64,000 nt of DNA from positions 7,448,501 to 7,512,500 of the forward strand of contig OU015568.1 of the NCBI GenBank assembly GCA_907165135.1, in the 5' to 3' direction. Position 1 is the first letter of the stretch, and each line of letters starts with the position of its first letter. Of this stretch, positions 13,878-26,604 are shown one piece after another. The position numbers and the translations under genes are program-made. This DNA is from Oikopleura dioica. Lineage: Eukaryota > Chordata > Appendicularia > Copelata > Oikopleuridae. The notes beneath the pieces were generated by a model. It did not search any database. It saw only the letters and a program-made list of their open reading frames with translations, and was not told where the DNA came from.

Positions 13878-15945
13878 GTGATATGCATTTCCTAGGTTAG
13901 TAAATAAAGGAATTCGCAGCTAGCAAACCTGGGGAATAAATAACATTAATCGTCATACTTCTATTTTCCTTCTCTTTCTTAAAAATATATTGACTTTTCA
14001 CAAGAGCGAGTCATTTCCTGCTCAAATTATGAGACAAAAAATTATAAATTTTGAAAATTTAATCCGAATAAAATGAATTTCCTTTTATAGAGTATGGTCT
14101 AACCAATCGTAGACGTTAATAACGTCAATAATAATATTATTAATAACTTATTAACAGTCAGTTGCAACAATGAGGAAAATAAATATGCCTGTATTACGCC
14201 TGTAATAATCAAATAAAGAAATCCAATCCAATCCAATTTGGGCTCAGCAACCTGTGTAGAAATCCTGAGTCAGGGTCTAAAAGATCTTAAATGATAAGCC
14301 GCGATATCTCAGACCCTGAGTCAGGTTTTCTGCGCAGGTTGCCGAGCCCAGTATCCAATTCCTTGTCGTTCATTTTCGTTCAAATTCGACATGAGCAAAA
14401 AGCCGCAATGATATTATTTCGTGGAGTTGAACCCCTCCTTTTACGGGCAACAATAAAATTTGAAAATTTATGTAAACAAGGCGCCCCGCAAGATAGCCCG
14501 GCGCATCATCTTATCCTCCTCTTTCATGGAACGTCGTTTCGAGGACCAAAAAGGACCTTTCTTTCCTGTTTGTTCGACCTCAAAAGTTATGAAATCGTAA
14601 GTCCATGCGTGAGATACTCGACCGTTTTTTACAAATATTTGAGATTTGACGCTTTTCAAAAAGCCTGAGATTTTTTTGAAATCCGCTTATTTTGAAGTGA
14701 GAGTCTGGAGCTTCACGAAAATACAAAATATTTTATTGATACAGAAGGAGAAGAAATATTGATTCAGAAAATCGGATATTTAAAAAGAGAAGCAAAAAAC
14801 GCGACGCAAAGAGATTTTTTAACAAGGAGTCATAAAAGGTGAGATTTTCACAACTTTGTTATTCGGGGTTTTTCTTACTTCCGCGTAAACATTAGTAATT
14901 TCGTAAAAGAGGATGGTTCGTATTTTGATAAAAGACAATCATTGTGCTTTGGTCCAAAATAAAGGGGATGACAAATTCGTTCGTTTTGAACTCATTTAGC
15001 CAGAATTATGACGTAATTAAATTCAAAAGCAATCGTAAAAATAGGATAATTTAATGTTAAACACGTGATTTGATAACAAAAGAGCGTTTTCTTTATCATC
15101 TTTGTTAAGTTTTTAATCAAAATTTAAATTAATCGATAATAATAAGGTGAAATTTGAAAACTGCAGACTTTGGCATTTTTTGCATGCCATTCTGCACGTG
15201 TTACTGTTAAATAAATTTTTCTAGCGCTGTGATTGGTGGAACCTGAGTCGCTCCGCTCTGCTCCGCGCCGCTCCAGATCGCTGCAGCGCTACGCTCCATT
15301 CAGTTTCATTCCGCGCCCGAGCCCCGCGCCGTCGCGAAATCCGAGCAAAAAGAAAAAGACAAAAACGAAGATAATTGTTAAGAGAACGCAAGGAAACATC
15401 CTAAGGGAAGATCACTCCTTCAGAAAACAGCGCGTACGCCCTTACACAGACTGTGCTAAAGTCACAATTGGGTCAATTTGTCCAAACAGATTACACTTCT
15501 CCCTTTTTTCTCTTCGCCAGCGGCTCATCTAGAGAAAAGAAAAGAAAAAAACTGAAGAAAAAAAGATAAAGAAAGAAACAAATCGTAATTCGACGAATTT
15601 ACGATCCTTCAAAAGGAAGAAAAAAAATAATTCAGCAAAGAAATCAGTGAAATTCATTCAGAGGAATCGAAGAATTGAAGAAAAAAATATGATTGAAGAA
15701 GTTTCATTGAAAGAAAATGCAATTGCAGGACTTTGCCAGGGATTTTTAACAGAAAAAATTCTGTAGCTTTCAATTTAATCGGCGGATTTCGGTAATTTTT
15801 GTTGAAAAAAGTCATCAAAATCTGTTTTTGATCAGCTAATTTTTAATTGATAAGTCTGTTCCTGCCGAATCATAAAAAATGAAATTAGGTCAAGTTTGAT
15901 TGATTCCTACTTCACCCAGTTTTTTACATCAATTATAAAATTAAC
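13878..15945. other. intergenic: one short MITE, C-rich and purine-rich tracts
   Basis: No gene is supported. A MITE remnant sits at 14238-14351. Around 15235-15335 there is a GC-rich run with repeated CGCTCCG-like words, and 15530-15720 is a long purine-rich (A/G) tract. Both lie in front of the ZIP gene and may be its promoter or 5' UTR. The frame at 15233-15532 reads through this low-complexity sequence and is not called. Confidence 0.5.
14238..14351. repeat. MITE copy 3, short form
   Basis: 114 bp with both ends (TGGGCTCAGCAACC; GGTTGCCGAGCCCAG) and both GAGTCAGG arms, but almost all of the GCCGC hairpin core deleted. Flanks ATCCAATT and TATCCAATT suggest the target duplication. Confidence 0.88.
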
Positions 15946-17952
15946 ATGAATAAAAAGCTAGCTACAAATGAAAATCCCATCACCAGCATGTTCCTATTCT
16001 GCGCCGGAATCCTCGTCATCTTACCCCTGGTCGACAGTTGCCTCCGGAAAAAGAAGAAAGATCTGGAAAAGAACGGAAAAAAGACCGAGAAAAGCTGTCC
16101 AAGCATTAACTTTACCGATTTAGCCTCCGCTGCTGGTGGTGGCGCCTTGTTCAGGTAAAGTCTCGTTTTGAGAATTTTTCAAATTGAATGTTCTGAGATC
16201 GGTCAATATTTGAGCGGTTCCTCGGAAGTGGGGATTCTGATAAGGAGCATTTTGTTTTAGTTTGGCTTTGGTGGACCTTGTGCCGGAACTTGCTGAAAAA
16301 GTCGAGGCTGTCTACGATAAGCACTATCCGCTTCACCAGTTCCTGTTTATTTGGTAAGTTCATCATGCGTGAAAGAAAAAAAACAGAAAAAACTAGAACG
16401 GCTTCAGCTAAAAATGGTTCAAATGATTTCCATGAGCCGGTATGCTCTAGTGATTATTGACGATCAATTACAGTAGTTGCCCGTTAGACTCTGCTATTGA
16501 CTTTACTGTCAGACAAGAAAACCTTTTTGACCTTCGAACCCAGGATCCTATCCTTAGTATTCGACTCGCAGATCACGTGACAGACCTTGTGTTTGACTTG
16601 TGTAACCTAAGCTAGACCTGAGAGATCATACTCATGTCTTAACACTTTCAAAAGTTGATTTACAATTTATTCAACGATTTCTTTTTTCTCTCAAAGATGA
16701 ATCTTCAGCGGGATATTCTTCGTTGCAATTGTGGACGACATCACGCAAAAAATCGTCGGCTGCTTCATCAGCGCGAACAAGCGACGACCAAGCTGCAGGA
16801 ACTTGCTTTCCGAATCAAATGAAAGCGAAGCTGCTCTGTCCGATTCTAGTGGTTCGACCGACTCCATGGAATTGAGAGCTGTTCGATTTCAAATTGAAGA
16901 ACCGGATGAAAACGCGCCGACGAGAAAGGCGATGAAGCTGATTATTGGGCTTTCTATTCATTCGTGTAAGTTGGAATATGCTATTTGACGAGCAAAGAAT
17001 ATCTTTTATCGGCGTTCATTGCGCTTGGGAAGCAATATTGCGTTCAATTAAAGCATGGGATCTTTATTCTTTGCGATAGAATACCGGTAGTATCACGAAA
17101 AAACGCTCTTGATTCTCAATTCAAGACTTCAAAGGCGAGCTTTTACCGAAACGGATTAAAACTGTAAGTGGGCGTCGCCTGCGCCCAATTTTTTTCTAGG
17201 TAAATGTCGGTAATAGAACGTCGATTATCCAATTGACGATAAAAGCTTTGACTTGAGGACATCATGACGTTATATAGAAGCAAATTAGCCATCCCATGAG
17301 TGTTTAGATTCTGCTTACTAAAGTAGACTCACAATCCTGTTTTGAGGCTCGTTATACCAAATTATGTTCAGGTTTAACTGGATTAACAGTTGGGATGATG
17401 GGAGAGGGTCTGCAGACAGGACTAATTGCTTTAATTCCTCACAAGGCTGCAGTGCTGTTTCTGCTTTCATCAATGCTCATCGACGTTCCAAAAGGACCGC
17501 GAACCGCGCTGGTATGAAATCAACGAGGACTAACTCCGTTAATTTTAATTGTTAGATAATCACGTTCTCCGCTGCTTTGCCTCTGGGATTGATTGCTGCT
17601 GCGATTGTTTCTTCGTCTACGACAGACACATGGGTAAATAAACTGTTAGAACAACAGTGACTTTGATTGAGAAATTTCAGACAATCATTATTTTGGAAGC
17701 TATTGGCGCTGGGGCGGTAATGCAAGTTGCGATCTTCGAAATGCTTCCCGATGGTATTTTGCTTCTTGATCTCTTCTTTTTACTCACTGATACTCTTAAG
17801 CCCTTTCGAAACCGCACAGACTGATGAAGATCTTCACCGCCTTCCTGGGCGCCTTGGTTATTGCATTTATGCAAACCACTCACGCTGAACATGGCGAACA
17901 CGGGGAAGAGCACCATTTAGAAGGAAACCATCACGACTCGTCCCATCACTAG
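15946..17952 (+). CDS. ZIP family (SLC39) zinc/metal transporter
   Basis: Eight-TM importer of Zn2+ (or Fe/Mn) into the cytosol. Seven exons: 15946-16154, 16261-16353, 16709-16965, 17372-17511, 17556-17634, 17681-17753, 17801-17952, all GT-AG and in phase. TM1 is MFLFCAGILVILPLV, TM2 begins GALF/RSLALVDLVPEL, TM3 FLFICGIFFVAIVDD, and then a variable cytosolic loop rich in Ser and acidic residues. The diagnostic TM4 IHSCLTGLTVGMMGEGLQTG carries HS...G, TM5 has IPHKAAVLFLLSSML, TM6 LPLGLIAAAIVSSS, TM7 AIGAGAVMQVAIFEMLP and TM8 LMKIFTAFLGALVIAFM. The C-terminal tail is His-rich (HGEHGEEHH, HHDSSHH). It resembles the ZIP1/2/3 subfamily. The His normally in the TM2-TM3 loop is not obvious. Confidence 0.87.
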
Positions 17953-18200
17953 AATCGCCCACCCAACTGATGCACAAACAACAAAAAGAGCAGAACGAAA
18001 AGAACGAACAAGAAAAGGAAAAAATAATATTTCGCTCTGTTTTCACAGAAAACTTGTACTTGTAATTACTATCTTGTTTGAAAGTTGACAAGTTGTTTCC
18101 CGACTAACACTAAAAAGACAGTTCATTCGAATTCAGTTTACTATATTCAGTGTTTTATGTAAAGGTATCGACAGGTGCTATTTATATTTGTTTCTTCTAT

Positions 18201-21200
18201 TCACATGAGCTTGGAGGTGACTGCCAGATTGTCCTGGGGAAGAAGCCGTTTTCTTCGTTGCTGTTTGTTGAGGTCTTCAGTTTCTATTTCTTTGTTGCTT
18301 TTTCTTTTTACTGGAAAAGGATGAGGATAGATTCGATGCAGTTCAACTTACCAATTAGCATGATGATGCCAGTATAACCACTGACACAGTGGAAAATGGC
18401 GGAGTTGTTCGGAAAGTTGAGTTCTTTTCCATCATCAGTGCGCTGTAACAACTTCCATTTTTCTACATTTGTTGTCGACAGGTTGAATTTGTCAAGAGTC
18501 GTGACGATCAAATTGCTCACACGATCTCTTTCGAATATCCTGATTGTTCTGAAAACAATTTTTAGGTACCAATTCCTGACTCATTTGACCCTAACTATGC
18601 TATTTGATGAATAAGATTTGATGTAAGTACCTGTAATTAATGCCGGCCGAGCAGGCTGCATCTTCCACACTGATCCGCACCATCAAGCTCTGGCCAAACT
18701 CTTCACTGAATGATTTCGAGTTGCTGGTGGCCAGTGGCTGAGGTGTTTCCGGAGAGAGTGCTTCAGATGAAACGTGTCGGACCGCGGGCTTGCGTCTTCC
18801 GTCTGACGAGTGCGCTTCATCCGATTCTGATTGAATGCTGCTATCGATCGAGGATCCCGTTGATTCAATCTTTTCAGAATCTGTTCATGGTTTTTTTTGA
18901 CTTGTTTTGAAAATGACTGATCTTTGATCAGAGGGCTCTTTCAAAAACCGTGGCTTGAAGTAGCGTTGAAAACGAGTGCTCCATTGGACTGCCGGCCAGC
19001 CGCGAACTAAGTGGCTCCAGCTCCACGCTTGCATCAGGCTCAATCATCAAGGATAGCTCGAGACTTTGCTGCTCCGAAAGTGGCTATTGAAAATGGAAAA
19101 TAAGATACGAGTAATAAGAGACTACGGTGTGCGTCAAGTGATGTTTCATGCGTTGGATTAATAAAGCGAACCAGTTATAGAGGCAAGGGGTAATTATTGT
19201 CTTTGAGTAGTTGGGTTAAATATTTATGCACTTGTGGTGGAGAGGAAGTTTGGCAATTACATTTGTAATGCGTTTCTAACGATGTTTCTCTACGATTAAG
19301 AGTATTGTCCTACTGTGAAGAAAACCTGAGTCAGGGTCTGAAAGAACTGAAATGGAAAGCCGCGCAGCGCCTTTAAAACGAAGCCGCAAAGCGGCTTCGC
19401 TAATATTACCATTACAATTTATCTTAACTTTTGGCGAAGCCGCTTCGCGGCTTCGTTTTTAAAAGCCGCTGCGCGGCTTTCCATTTCAGTTCTTTCAGAC
19501 CCTGACTCAGGTTTTCTATACAGATAGGCGAGCTTGGTTTGGAAGGAAAATACGGTACCTGAACGAAGGAGATCCAAGTCTTGAAAATCGGCGTAATTTC
19601 CAAGTTTTTGAAATTTTCAGAATCTCGGCATGAATCTTGAAGCGTGGCGATGGTCTTCAGCAGATCGTATTCTTTTCGCCTTTTCTCGAAATTGACCAGG
19701 CGGCCGCCTTCTATTTTATCTAAAGAGCACATTGTTAAAGACGAAATTCGTAAATAGCATCGACGGATTGCTTGCGTAATCCAATTGCGCGTATCATTCG
19801 GTAGAACTTCCACGATGTGGATGGATTAGCCAACTTCGTGGATTGCCAAGTAATTTGACTCAGGCATCGCCAAAGATTACGTTTTCTTGGCCACGTGGTA
19901 CTAATGAACCACTTCAAAAGTTCAATCCAAAGAAAAATTTTAAGGCTGGGCTCGGCAACCTGTGTAGAAAACCTGAGTCAGGCTTTAAAGAGCCAATATT
20001 TTAAAAACATAAGAGTGATGGTGTTGCGAAGCCGCTTTGCGGCTTTTTTCGAAAAAGCCGCTTTATGGCTTTTCATTTTAGCTCTTCAAAGCCTGACTCA
20101 GGTTTTCTACACAGGTTGCTGAGCCCAATTTTAAGGAAAATTGCTAAAAATCGATCTCTAAATTCAAGAAATTGACTATTTTCGATTCTAAAGAGAATTA
20201 TTCGCGAGTTAGTTAGTAAAAGCTGAATTGAGCTATTTTCATTCTCATCATGAACAAATTAAATATAAACAAAGCTTGACGTACTGGTAGTTCCGAATAT
20301 AGAAGTTCCTAAGGAAGTACCTGAGTAGGCCGCGTCGATCATCATCAAATCCGTCAAAAAGTGCCCCAAGTAAGGAATCGACTCATTTTCATAGTTGGAC
20401 TCCTTGGAAACGCTCTGGACCTGCTGGAAGGTGGACAAAATCCCTCTGTCCACCGCCGCCCAGGTCTTCTTCAGTCGATGAACTGCGTGAGACAGAAAGA
20501 AAGGTCCGAAAGAATTGTTAGTTTTTAGAGGTCATTTAATTATTATGCCCTCGCTAATTCTAATTTCGTGTCTTGAACGTCTTATTACGCGAGCAAGAAG
20601 GTGTAATTTTAATTTGCACCTGGCGGTTTTTATCAAAGATGCGGTCGAGCCGAGAAAATAGTATAGAACAGCTCGAACTTGCCTTGTGGAGCAAATTCGA
20701 TTAAAATGTCGAAAACCAGGCTGGACAGCCTGTGTAGAAAACCTGAGTCAGGGTTTGAAAGATCTCAAATGAAAAGCCGCGTAGCGGCTTCTTTCAAAAC
20801 GAAGCCGCAAAGCGGCTTCGCCAAAATTATAAATAGAGGAGAAAGGTAATTTTCGCTTTTGTTTTTGAAATTTTGAAAAAGCCGCTACGCGGCTTTTCGT
20901 CTGAGATCTTCCAGACGATGACTCAGGTTTTCTCCACAGTTTGCCGCGCTTAGATAAAAAAAAGATATCCTTTTTCTGGAAGATGCTGGATGCTGGCTCA
21001 TCGCAAAAATAGCAACTGCTAATTGTTCATAAAACGCCTTTGAGCCGTTGTTTACCCTCGTTTCGAGAAAATATCAACTCTCAACCGCCGGATCGAGTTC
21101 TGTTTGTCAACACTGAGCTGCTCGGCTTCAAGCTTGGGGACCTTTTCCTGGAGTCCAGACGCCACTGCACGCAGGGCATTGTAGTTCCGCAAGCGTAGAC

Positions 21201-24200
21201 ACTCGGCTCCGATCTGAATCCAGCTTTCGAGGACTTTAACCCGCTGCGGAAGGGTTAAGCAAGGAGACAGAACGGTTGATACGACGAGGTACACAACGTT
21301 GTTGAATTGCCGCACAGTTGCCTAAACACAATTTTTGAATGATTCAATTTACAAGAAAAATTGTCAGAGACATATGTAGAAAACCAGAGTCAAGCTTTGA
21401 AAGAGTTTAAATTAAAAGCCGCGTAGCGGCTTTTACAAAAACGAAGCCGCGAAGCGGCTTCGCCAAAACAACCATTATGATCGATTTATAATTCTAGCGA
21501 AGCCGCTTTGCGGCTTTATTATCGTAAAGCCGCTACGCTAGAATTACAAATAAATCATATTGGTTGTTTTGGCGAAGCCGCCTTGCGGCTTCGTTTTTGT
21601 AAAAGCCGCTACGAGGCTTTTTATTGAAGCTCTTTCAAAGTTTGATTTAGGTTTTGCCGGGGCCTATTTACAAGAAAAATCGTCAGTTTCGTAAAAACAT
21701 ATATTCGGAAAGTATCGTGGCTGATTTGCCAGAAACAAGCTAGCAACTCTGAGATCGTGGAAAGGTCTGACGTCGCTCGATAAGTCGCGCCGCTCGTTCC
21801 GCAAAATTTGATTGAGGGGATCATCCGAGGTTTGATCAGGTAAGTAAATGTTGAAATTTTTCCAAGAGCGCGGATCATTCTTTTTTCCAGAATTTTAACA
21901 TTGAACTTTCAAAAATATCAACGTTTCCCGTGGCGATGAGATTTCACGGCGACTCACCTTGACTGTGGCAATTTCTGCACCCTGGCCGCGACGGGACCAG
22001 ACCGAGCCCAAGCACTGCCACGGTTGTACTTCGCAGAAGAGGCGCCTGTCAACGGCGCTGAGGCTGCGCACGATTTCCGACACGCTGAGCCGATTCAAGA
22101 AAAGTTCAGCTGATTTACCGTTTATCGACGTTCTGTCAAGGTCATCAGATGGGAACCCCGACAGTTCCATTACATAAGGTTTTAATTCGTCGATTTTGCC
22201 TTTCTTTCGAATATCCTGAAATTTATTATAGATTATTAGATTCGAGAAGCCGCTTGCGGCTTCGAGCCAAAATCAAAAAGCCGCACAGAGCGCGGCTTAA
22301 TATTTATGAAGCTCGAAGCCGCAATATCCTTAAAATTCATTCGACTCGAGAAGCCGCTTGCGATTTCGAGTCAAAACAAAAAGCCGCGCGAAGCGCGGCT
22401 CAAATGTTTATTGAGCTCGAAGCCGCAAGCGGCTTCTCGATATGACAAATGCTCTTCGCATTTTCAGATTTGCAAGTGAAAGCAAAATAACTGGGAAAAT
22501 CGGGACTCGCATACCTTGGCAACTTGGAGCATGGTTTTGACGGCGGCTTCGAGTTCAGCCGCATGTGGTCTGTTTGCCTTGCAAAACTAGAAAAGCACAT
22601 AGATTAGAATAATTCAAGTCGCTCTTGTCACTAGTGGATCTTCTTATGCTAAGCGTGTTTTACCACTTCGCTAATAATTGTTTCAAAACAACTCGCGATA
22701 CTAATAGTTTTGATAAGAAGAGAAGGAGAGTTCCAAGTATTTCTGTGCAGAGAAAACGTGTTTGGAAAGAGCCGATTTGAGCGTTTATATTTATTACTAA
22801 ATCGTTTTGGAATAAACTCGCGTTTTTCACATTCCGTTGGCGAATTATTCAGATAAACATTATTCAATTACGCCGTTTCTAACAGTTAAAATTAAGATTA
22901 GAAACAGTCTAATCTAATAACACAACTTCTGAGTCAGGGTTTGAAAACCAGAAATTAAAAGCCGCGCAGCGGCTTTTCTGAAAACGAAGCCGCAAAGCGG
23001 CTTCGCCAGAATTTGGGATAGACTGTAAATTAGCCGCTAATGATAAGTGAAGCCGCTTCGCGGCTTTGTATTTGAAAAAGCCGCTGCGCGGCTTTTCATT
23101 TCAGTTCTTCTAGACCCTGACTCAGGCCTTCTACACAGGTTGCCGAGTCAAGGTCGCAGCCTGACAGAACTTCTTTTAGAAAGTACAGGGGTTACAAAAT
23201 GTTTGACTGAACTGACCTCTTTGGTCTTCTTAATCAAAACTCGGCAGCGCTTGTTTTTGATTTGATTCCAGTCCTCCGGATGTCTCGCTATTCTTGGGTC
23301 ACTACCTGTCACCTAACCGACCGGTATGCGGTCGTCACTATTTAAATATTCTGAACCCGGAGTCCTAGCCACTCCATAACGGCGAGTAAGATGGATTCTG
23401 AAGAGCGGTTTCAACACGAGAAAATTGACGATTTCACTGATTTCGTCACTAGAATAATTTCAATTTACATTTGTTTTCACGCCTTTTGGTTTGATCCAAC
23501 ACTAAAATCATCAAATAAAGGGACGTTTTTTCAAGCCCAAAGCTTCAAAGCTTATGAAAAATGAAATTCTAGTGCTTTTTTTTAACTTTTCGACAATTTT
23601 TCTTATCAAAAATTACAGTTTTTAGCTGAAATTTCGAAGGATGATATCAACCTTCGATCACGCAATTAGAACTTCCTCGTAAAACTGATAAGAAATGGTG
23701 ATAAGAATCACCGTCAATGACGTAAACTGTGACAGTAATTTATTTTCCTTTCGAATTAGACGCGATAATTTTTCGCCACGTTTTCTTTTCAGGGCAGTTT
23801 TGGCTTGAAAAATAAACGAAAGAAGGAGTCTTCAAAAATCCCATTTTTTTCATAAAAAAGTATTGAAACCGTTAGCTTTGATCGTCTTATTGTCGGGCAA
23901 CTTCCTGCTCTCGTAGCTCTTCTGAAGCTTGACCCTGTCCAGATGATTGTATCGAAGAAATAGAAGGTCCAAAACTGACTTGGTTGAATAGAGAAGATAC
24001 TCTATTCGAACTTTTGCGGAACGGCGATTTTCAAAAAGTAGCTCGTTATTTTGCAAAATTGGCAGAAAAATTTTCAAGCGCAAAGTACTTCCAGCGCGTC
24101 TTCCTCTCTCTACGTGGCTTATTTACCGTTTTCACTTCGATAAAAACGGAGGAAGGGGATGATAGGCCTTTCGGAAGCTGAGATTCGATGAAGAAGAGAT

Positions 24201-26604
24201 AATCTTGCCAAGAAATAGACAAAAAAGTCTACCTAGGTACTCATGGAAAAAACGCTAAAGAACGAGCGAAAAATAGCCGCGCAGCGGCTTTTCAAAACGA
24301 AGCCACGTAGCGGCTTCGCCAAGAAATAAATATTTATTTAAATTAATAAAATTTTATTGAATGAATTTTTTTATTTCAGAATTAACAACTAAATGTTTAT
24401 TTCTTGGCGAAGCCGCTACCGTAGCGCGGCTTTGTTTTGAAAAGCCGCAGCGCGGCTTTTTTCTTCTACTCTCCTTTCTTCAGCCTTTCCTCGAGGAATA
24501 AGACCGTTTTCCTTAGAGATTACCAAGAAAAAACTTTCTTTGATTAAACTAATCATATTTACTTCCAATCAACACGATAAGCTCGCCATATTTTCTATAA
24601 TCAAAATAAGGATCGCTGAGAAAAAAAAAGTTTGGCACACAAATTTCGTCAAAAATTTCCTACACGTTTTTTCGCGCAGCGTGAGTTTCAAACTTTCGCA
24701 GACGATTAAAATTTTAAGTTGATGCGAAGCTGAATTTTTGAAATTATGTTAATCGGGGGCGATAATCTTGCTTGGTGGAGTTTGTTTAAAGAAGGGAAAT
24801 TCCAGCGGGATATATATATTTATGATCGAATTATACACGTTAGGTTTTGGTTTCAGACAATTCCAAATTCCGCGTTTGGCCAATCTAAATATGCTTTTCT
24901 TAGATGTTCTGAATAGAGCGACGTTTTTCTTTTTTGGGGAAAGGCAATTATCGAGAGTTGTGTTATTGAATTCCTGTAGAAATAACTAACAGTTTATTTT
25001 GGCAGGTGGACTTCAGCGGCCCCATTCACCAAAATAGAACGTGGCATGATTTCAATCCTTTTTGTTAATTCTTTCATTTGATTTATTTATTTTTTTAATA
25101 ATTAGTTCAAAATTGAAAGCATTTTTGGTCATTATTATTATATTTTTTTTCAAAAATTAGAAACAAAAATTCACCAAAAAAATACCGATCGCTGATTGGC
25201 CGATAGGTCGGATGGAAATTTCTAATTGGCGAAAAATTATTCAAATATTTTGTCTCTAAGATACATTGAATCCAGGCTCGACAACCTGTGTTGAAAACCT
25301 GAGTCAGGGTCTGAAAGAACGCGACTTTTCATTTAAGCTTTTTCAAACCCTGACTCAGGTCTCCTATAAAGTTTGCCGAGCTCAAAAAGTTCGTGTGAAC
25401 GAAGAGCTCCGTTATTCAACCTGCTCGCCCTCAGAGACCTCGATGTTACCAACCTTGCTACCTTCCATCACGTTTTTTGTTGGCCACAAGATATTTCCCA
25501 CAAGTTACGTATTTAAAAATCTTCGTTGATTCTTTCGATTTTCGTTTCTAAATGGCTGAAAAGTGCTCTGTCCGGCGAGGACAAGTTCCAGGGGTATCAC
25601 GTGACCGCTTTAAACAAGCTTCGACGTAACAGTAGTTGGGCGCCTTAAAAGACCTTTATGAAGTAATTTGGCGCCAACCAAAAGCCCCTGTAAAATTTGA
25701 ATAGCACCCTGTTATCCTCGGACACGTTGAAAATATTGCCACCTTTCTAAAAGGATCTCTTTCAACCCGTGCCTTGATACGGCAAGATAAACGTCCGATA
25801 CGTCGATAAGAAGATGGAGAGGAACTTTTCGTCGCCGAAGATAGGGGCGCATGCTAAATGCGTGTTCCTCAAATATTTATATTTAAAAAACTGAAATTTA
25901 TATAAAATTTTAAGCTGACTTTTTAACAAAAATTACATAGTGACTCCCTTAATTTTGATGTGGCAACCTGTGTAGAAAACCTGAGTCAGGATCTAAAATA
26001 TCAAACGAAAAGCCGCGTAACGGCTTCTTTTAAAAACAAAGCCAGGAAGCGGCTTCGCCAAAAATTTGATCAGATTTAGATCAGAACATTTGCGAAGATG
26101 AAAAGCCGCGTAGCGGCTTTTACTAGGCACGAAGCCGCAAAGCGGCTTCCCAAATATTCCTCTTTAATCCGTTCAAATTTTTGGCAAAGTCGCTTCGCGA
26201 CTTCGTTTTTAAAAATCCGCTACGCGGCTTTTCGTTTGATATCTTTTAGACCTCGACTCAGGTTTTCTACACAAGTTGCCAAGCTGAGCTTATATTGTAA
26301 CGATGTTGTAATTATGCATTTTCTTGAGCTGTAGGCACTCAGCAAAACTGTGGATTATGCATGTGCCTCGAAATAAAACTCTCAGAAAGCAATTAAATTA
26401 TATTTTTGTGAAAATATCGGAAACCCGCCCTTTTCTTGCAATTTTTACGTAAAAATGGAACACGGGCCTAAGTGATCGACTAATCGATCGATGCTTCCGG
26501 CTTTGAGGAGTTTGATTTTCGTCGTCTCGATGTGGCCAGGCTCAAAGTCGGAGACGGGCGGCTTGCGCTGCTGCTTGAGCAGAATTGTATAGAGCAAGTC
26601 ATTC
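18201..26604 (-). CDS. RALGDS: RalGDS/RGL-type guanine nucleotide exchange factor for Ral
   Basis: Activates Ral GTPases downstream of Ras. Exons seen from 26604 down: about 26455-26604 (RasGEF_N start, TTKIKLLKAGSIDRLVDHL), about 23880-23995 (STKSVLDLLFLRYNHLDRV), about 23230-23290 (DWNQIKNKRCRVLIKK), 22513-22590 (HAAELEAAVKTMLQVAK), 21957-22216 (LSVSEIVRSLSAVDRRLF, VQPWQCLGSVWSRR: CDC25 domain), 21060-21315 (FNNVVYLVVSTVL, RVKVLESWIQIGAECL), about 20300-20480 (IPYLGHFLTDLMMIDAA), 19555-19710 (RLVNFEKRRKEYDLLK), about 18950-19080, about 18632-18884, 18387-18550 (Ras-association domain, NLIVTTLDKFNL, YELLQ-like WKLLQ) and 18201-18330 (basic tail, stop at 18201). Eight MITE copies lie in its introns, which are long for this locus. 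The true 5' end was not found. Confidence 0.85.
19312..19535. repeat. MITE copy 4 (RalGDS intron)
   Basis: Both CTGAGTCAGGGTCTGAAAG and CTTTCAGACCCTGACTCAG arms and both GCCGC hairpins are present. The outermost left end is eroded. Confidence 0.88.
19946..20127. repeat. MITE copy 5 (RalGDS intron)
   Basis: Complete ends, CTGGGCTCGGCAACC and GGTTGCTGAGCCCA, with ATTTTAAGG on both sides (19937-19945, 20128-20136) as target duplication. One hairpin arm is deleted. Confidence 0.92.
20717..20951. repeat. MITE copy 6 (RalGDS intron)
   Basis: GAGTCAGGGTTTGAAAGATC and its partner arm, with three of four GCCGC stems. The ends are diverged. Confidence 0.85.
21369..21662. repeat. MITE copy 7, extra internal arm (RalGDS intron)
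   Basis: Contains an additional copy of the hairpin and spacer module: GAAGCCGC stems occur three times and an ATTTATAATTCTAGCG-like spacer twice in opposite orientation. The arms (GAGTCAAGC; TTTGATTTAGG) are diverged, so it is an old copy. Confidence 0.8.
22236..22440. repeat. GCCGC foldback cluster in RalGDS intron
   Basis: Four alternating short inverted units of the type GAAGCCGCTTGCGGCTTC and AAAGCCGCGCGAAGCGCGGC, without the GAGTCAGG arms. Related in motif to the MITE hairpins but arranged as a two-fold tandem of a roughly 100-bp unit. Confidence 0.7.
22921..23150. repeat. MITE copy 8 (RalGDS intron)
   Basis: Both arms and both hairpins are present. The right end GGTTGCCGAGTC is kept; the left outer end is lost. 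Confidence 0.87.
24266..24460. repeat. MITE-like hairpin core, copy 9 (RalGDS intron)
   Basis: Only the GCCGC stems remain or were ever present (AATAGCCGCGCAGCGGCTTTT ... GAAAAGCCGCAGCGCGGC). The GAGTCAGG arms are missing and the AT-rich loop is longer than usual. Confidence 0.7.
25272..25383. repeat. MITE copy 10, short form (RalGDS intron)
   Basis: 112 bp with CAGGCTCGACAACC on the left and TTTGCCGAGCTC on the right, plus both GAGTCAGG arms. The hairpin core is deleted. Confidence 0.85.
25961..26287. repeat. MITE copy 11, with duplicated hairpins (RalGDS intron)
   Basis: Both arms are present, with three AAGCCGC hairpin blocks instead of two, as in copy 7. Confidence 0.87.

Noticed and set aside
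15233-15532. 99-aa plus-strand frame with Arg/Ser/Pro
   Set aside because: Translation of a GC-rich low-complexity run upstream of the ZIP gene; no splice sites, and likely promoter or UTR.
13878-15945. search for tRNA or spliced-leader genes in the gap
   Set aside because: I saw no cloverleaf with A/B boxes and no recognisable spliced-leader donor by eye; a covariance-model scan would be decisive.
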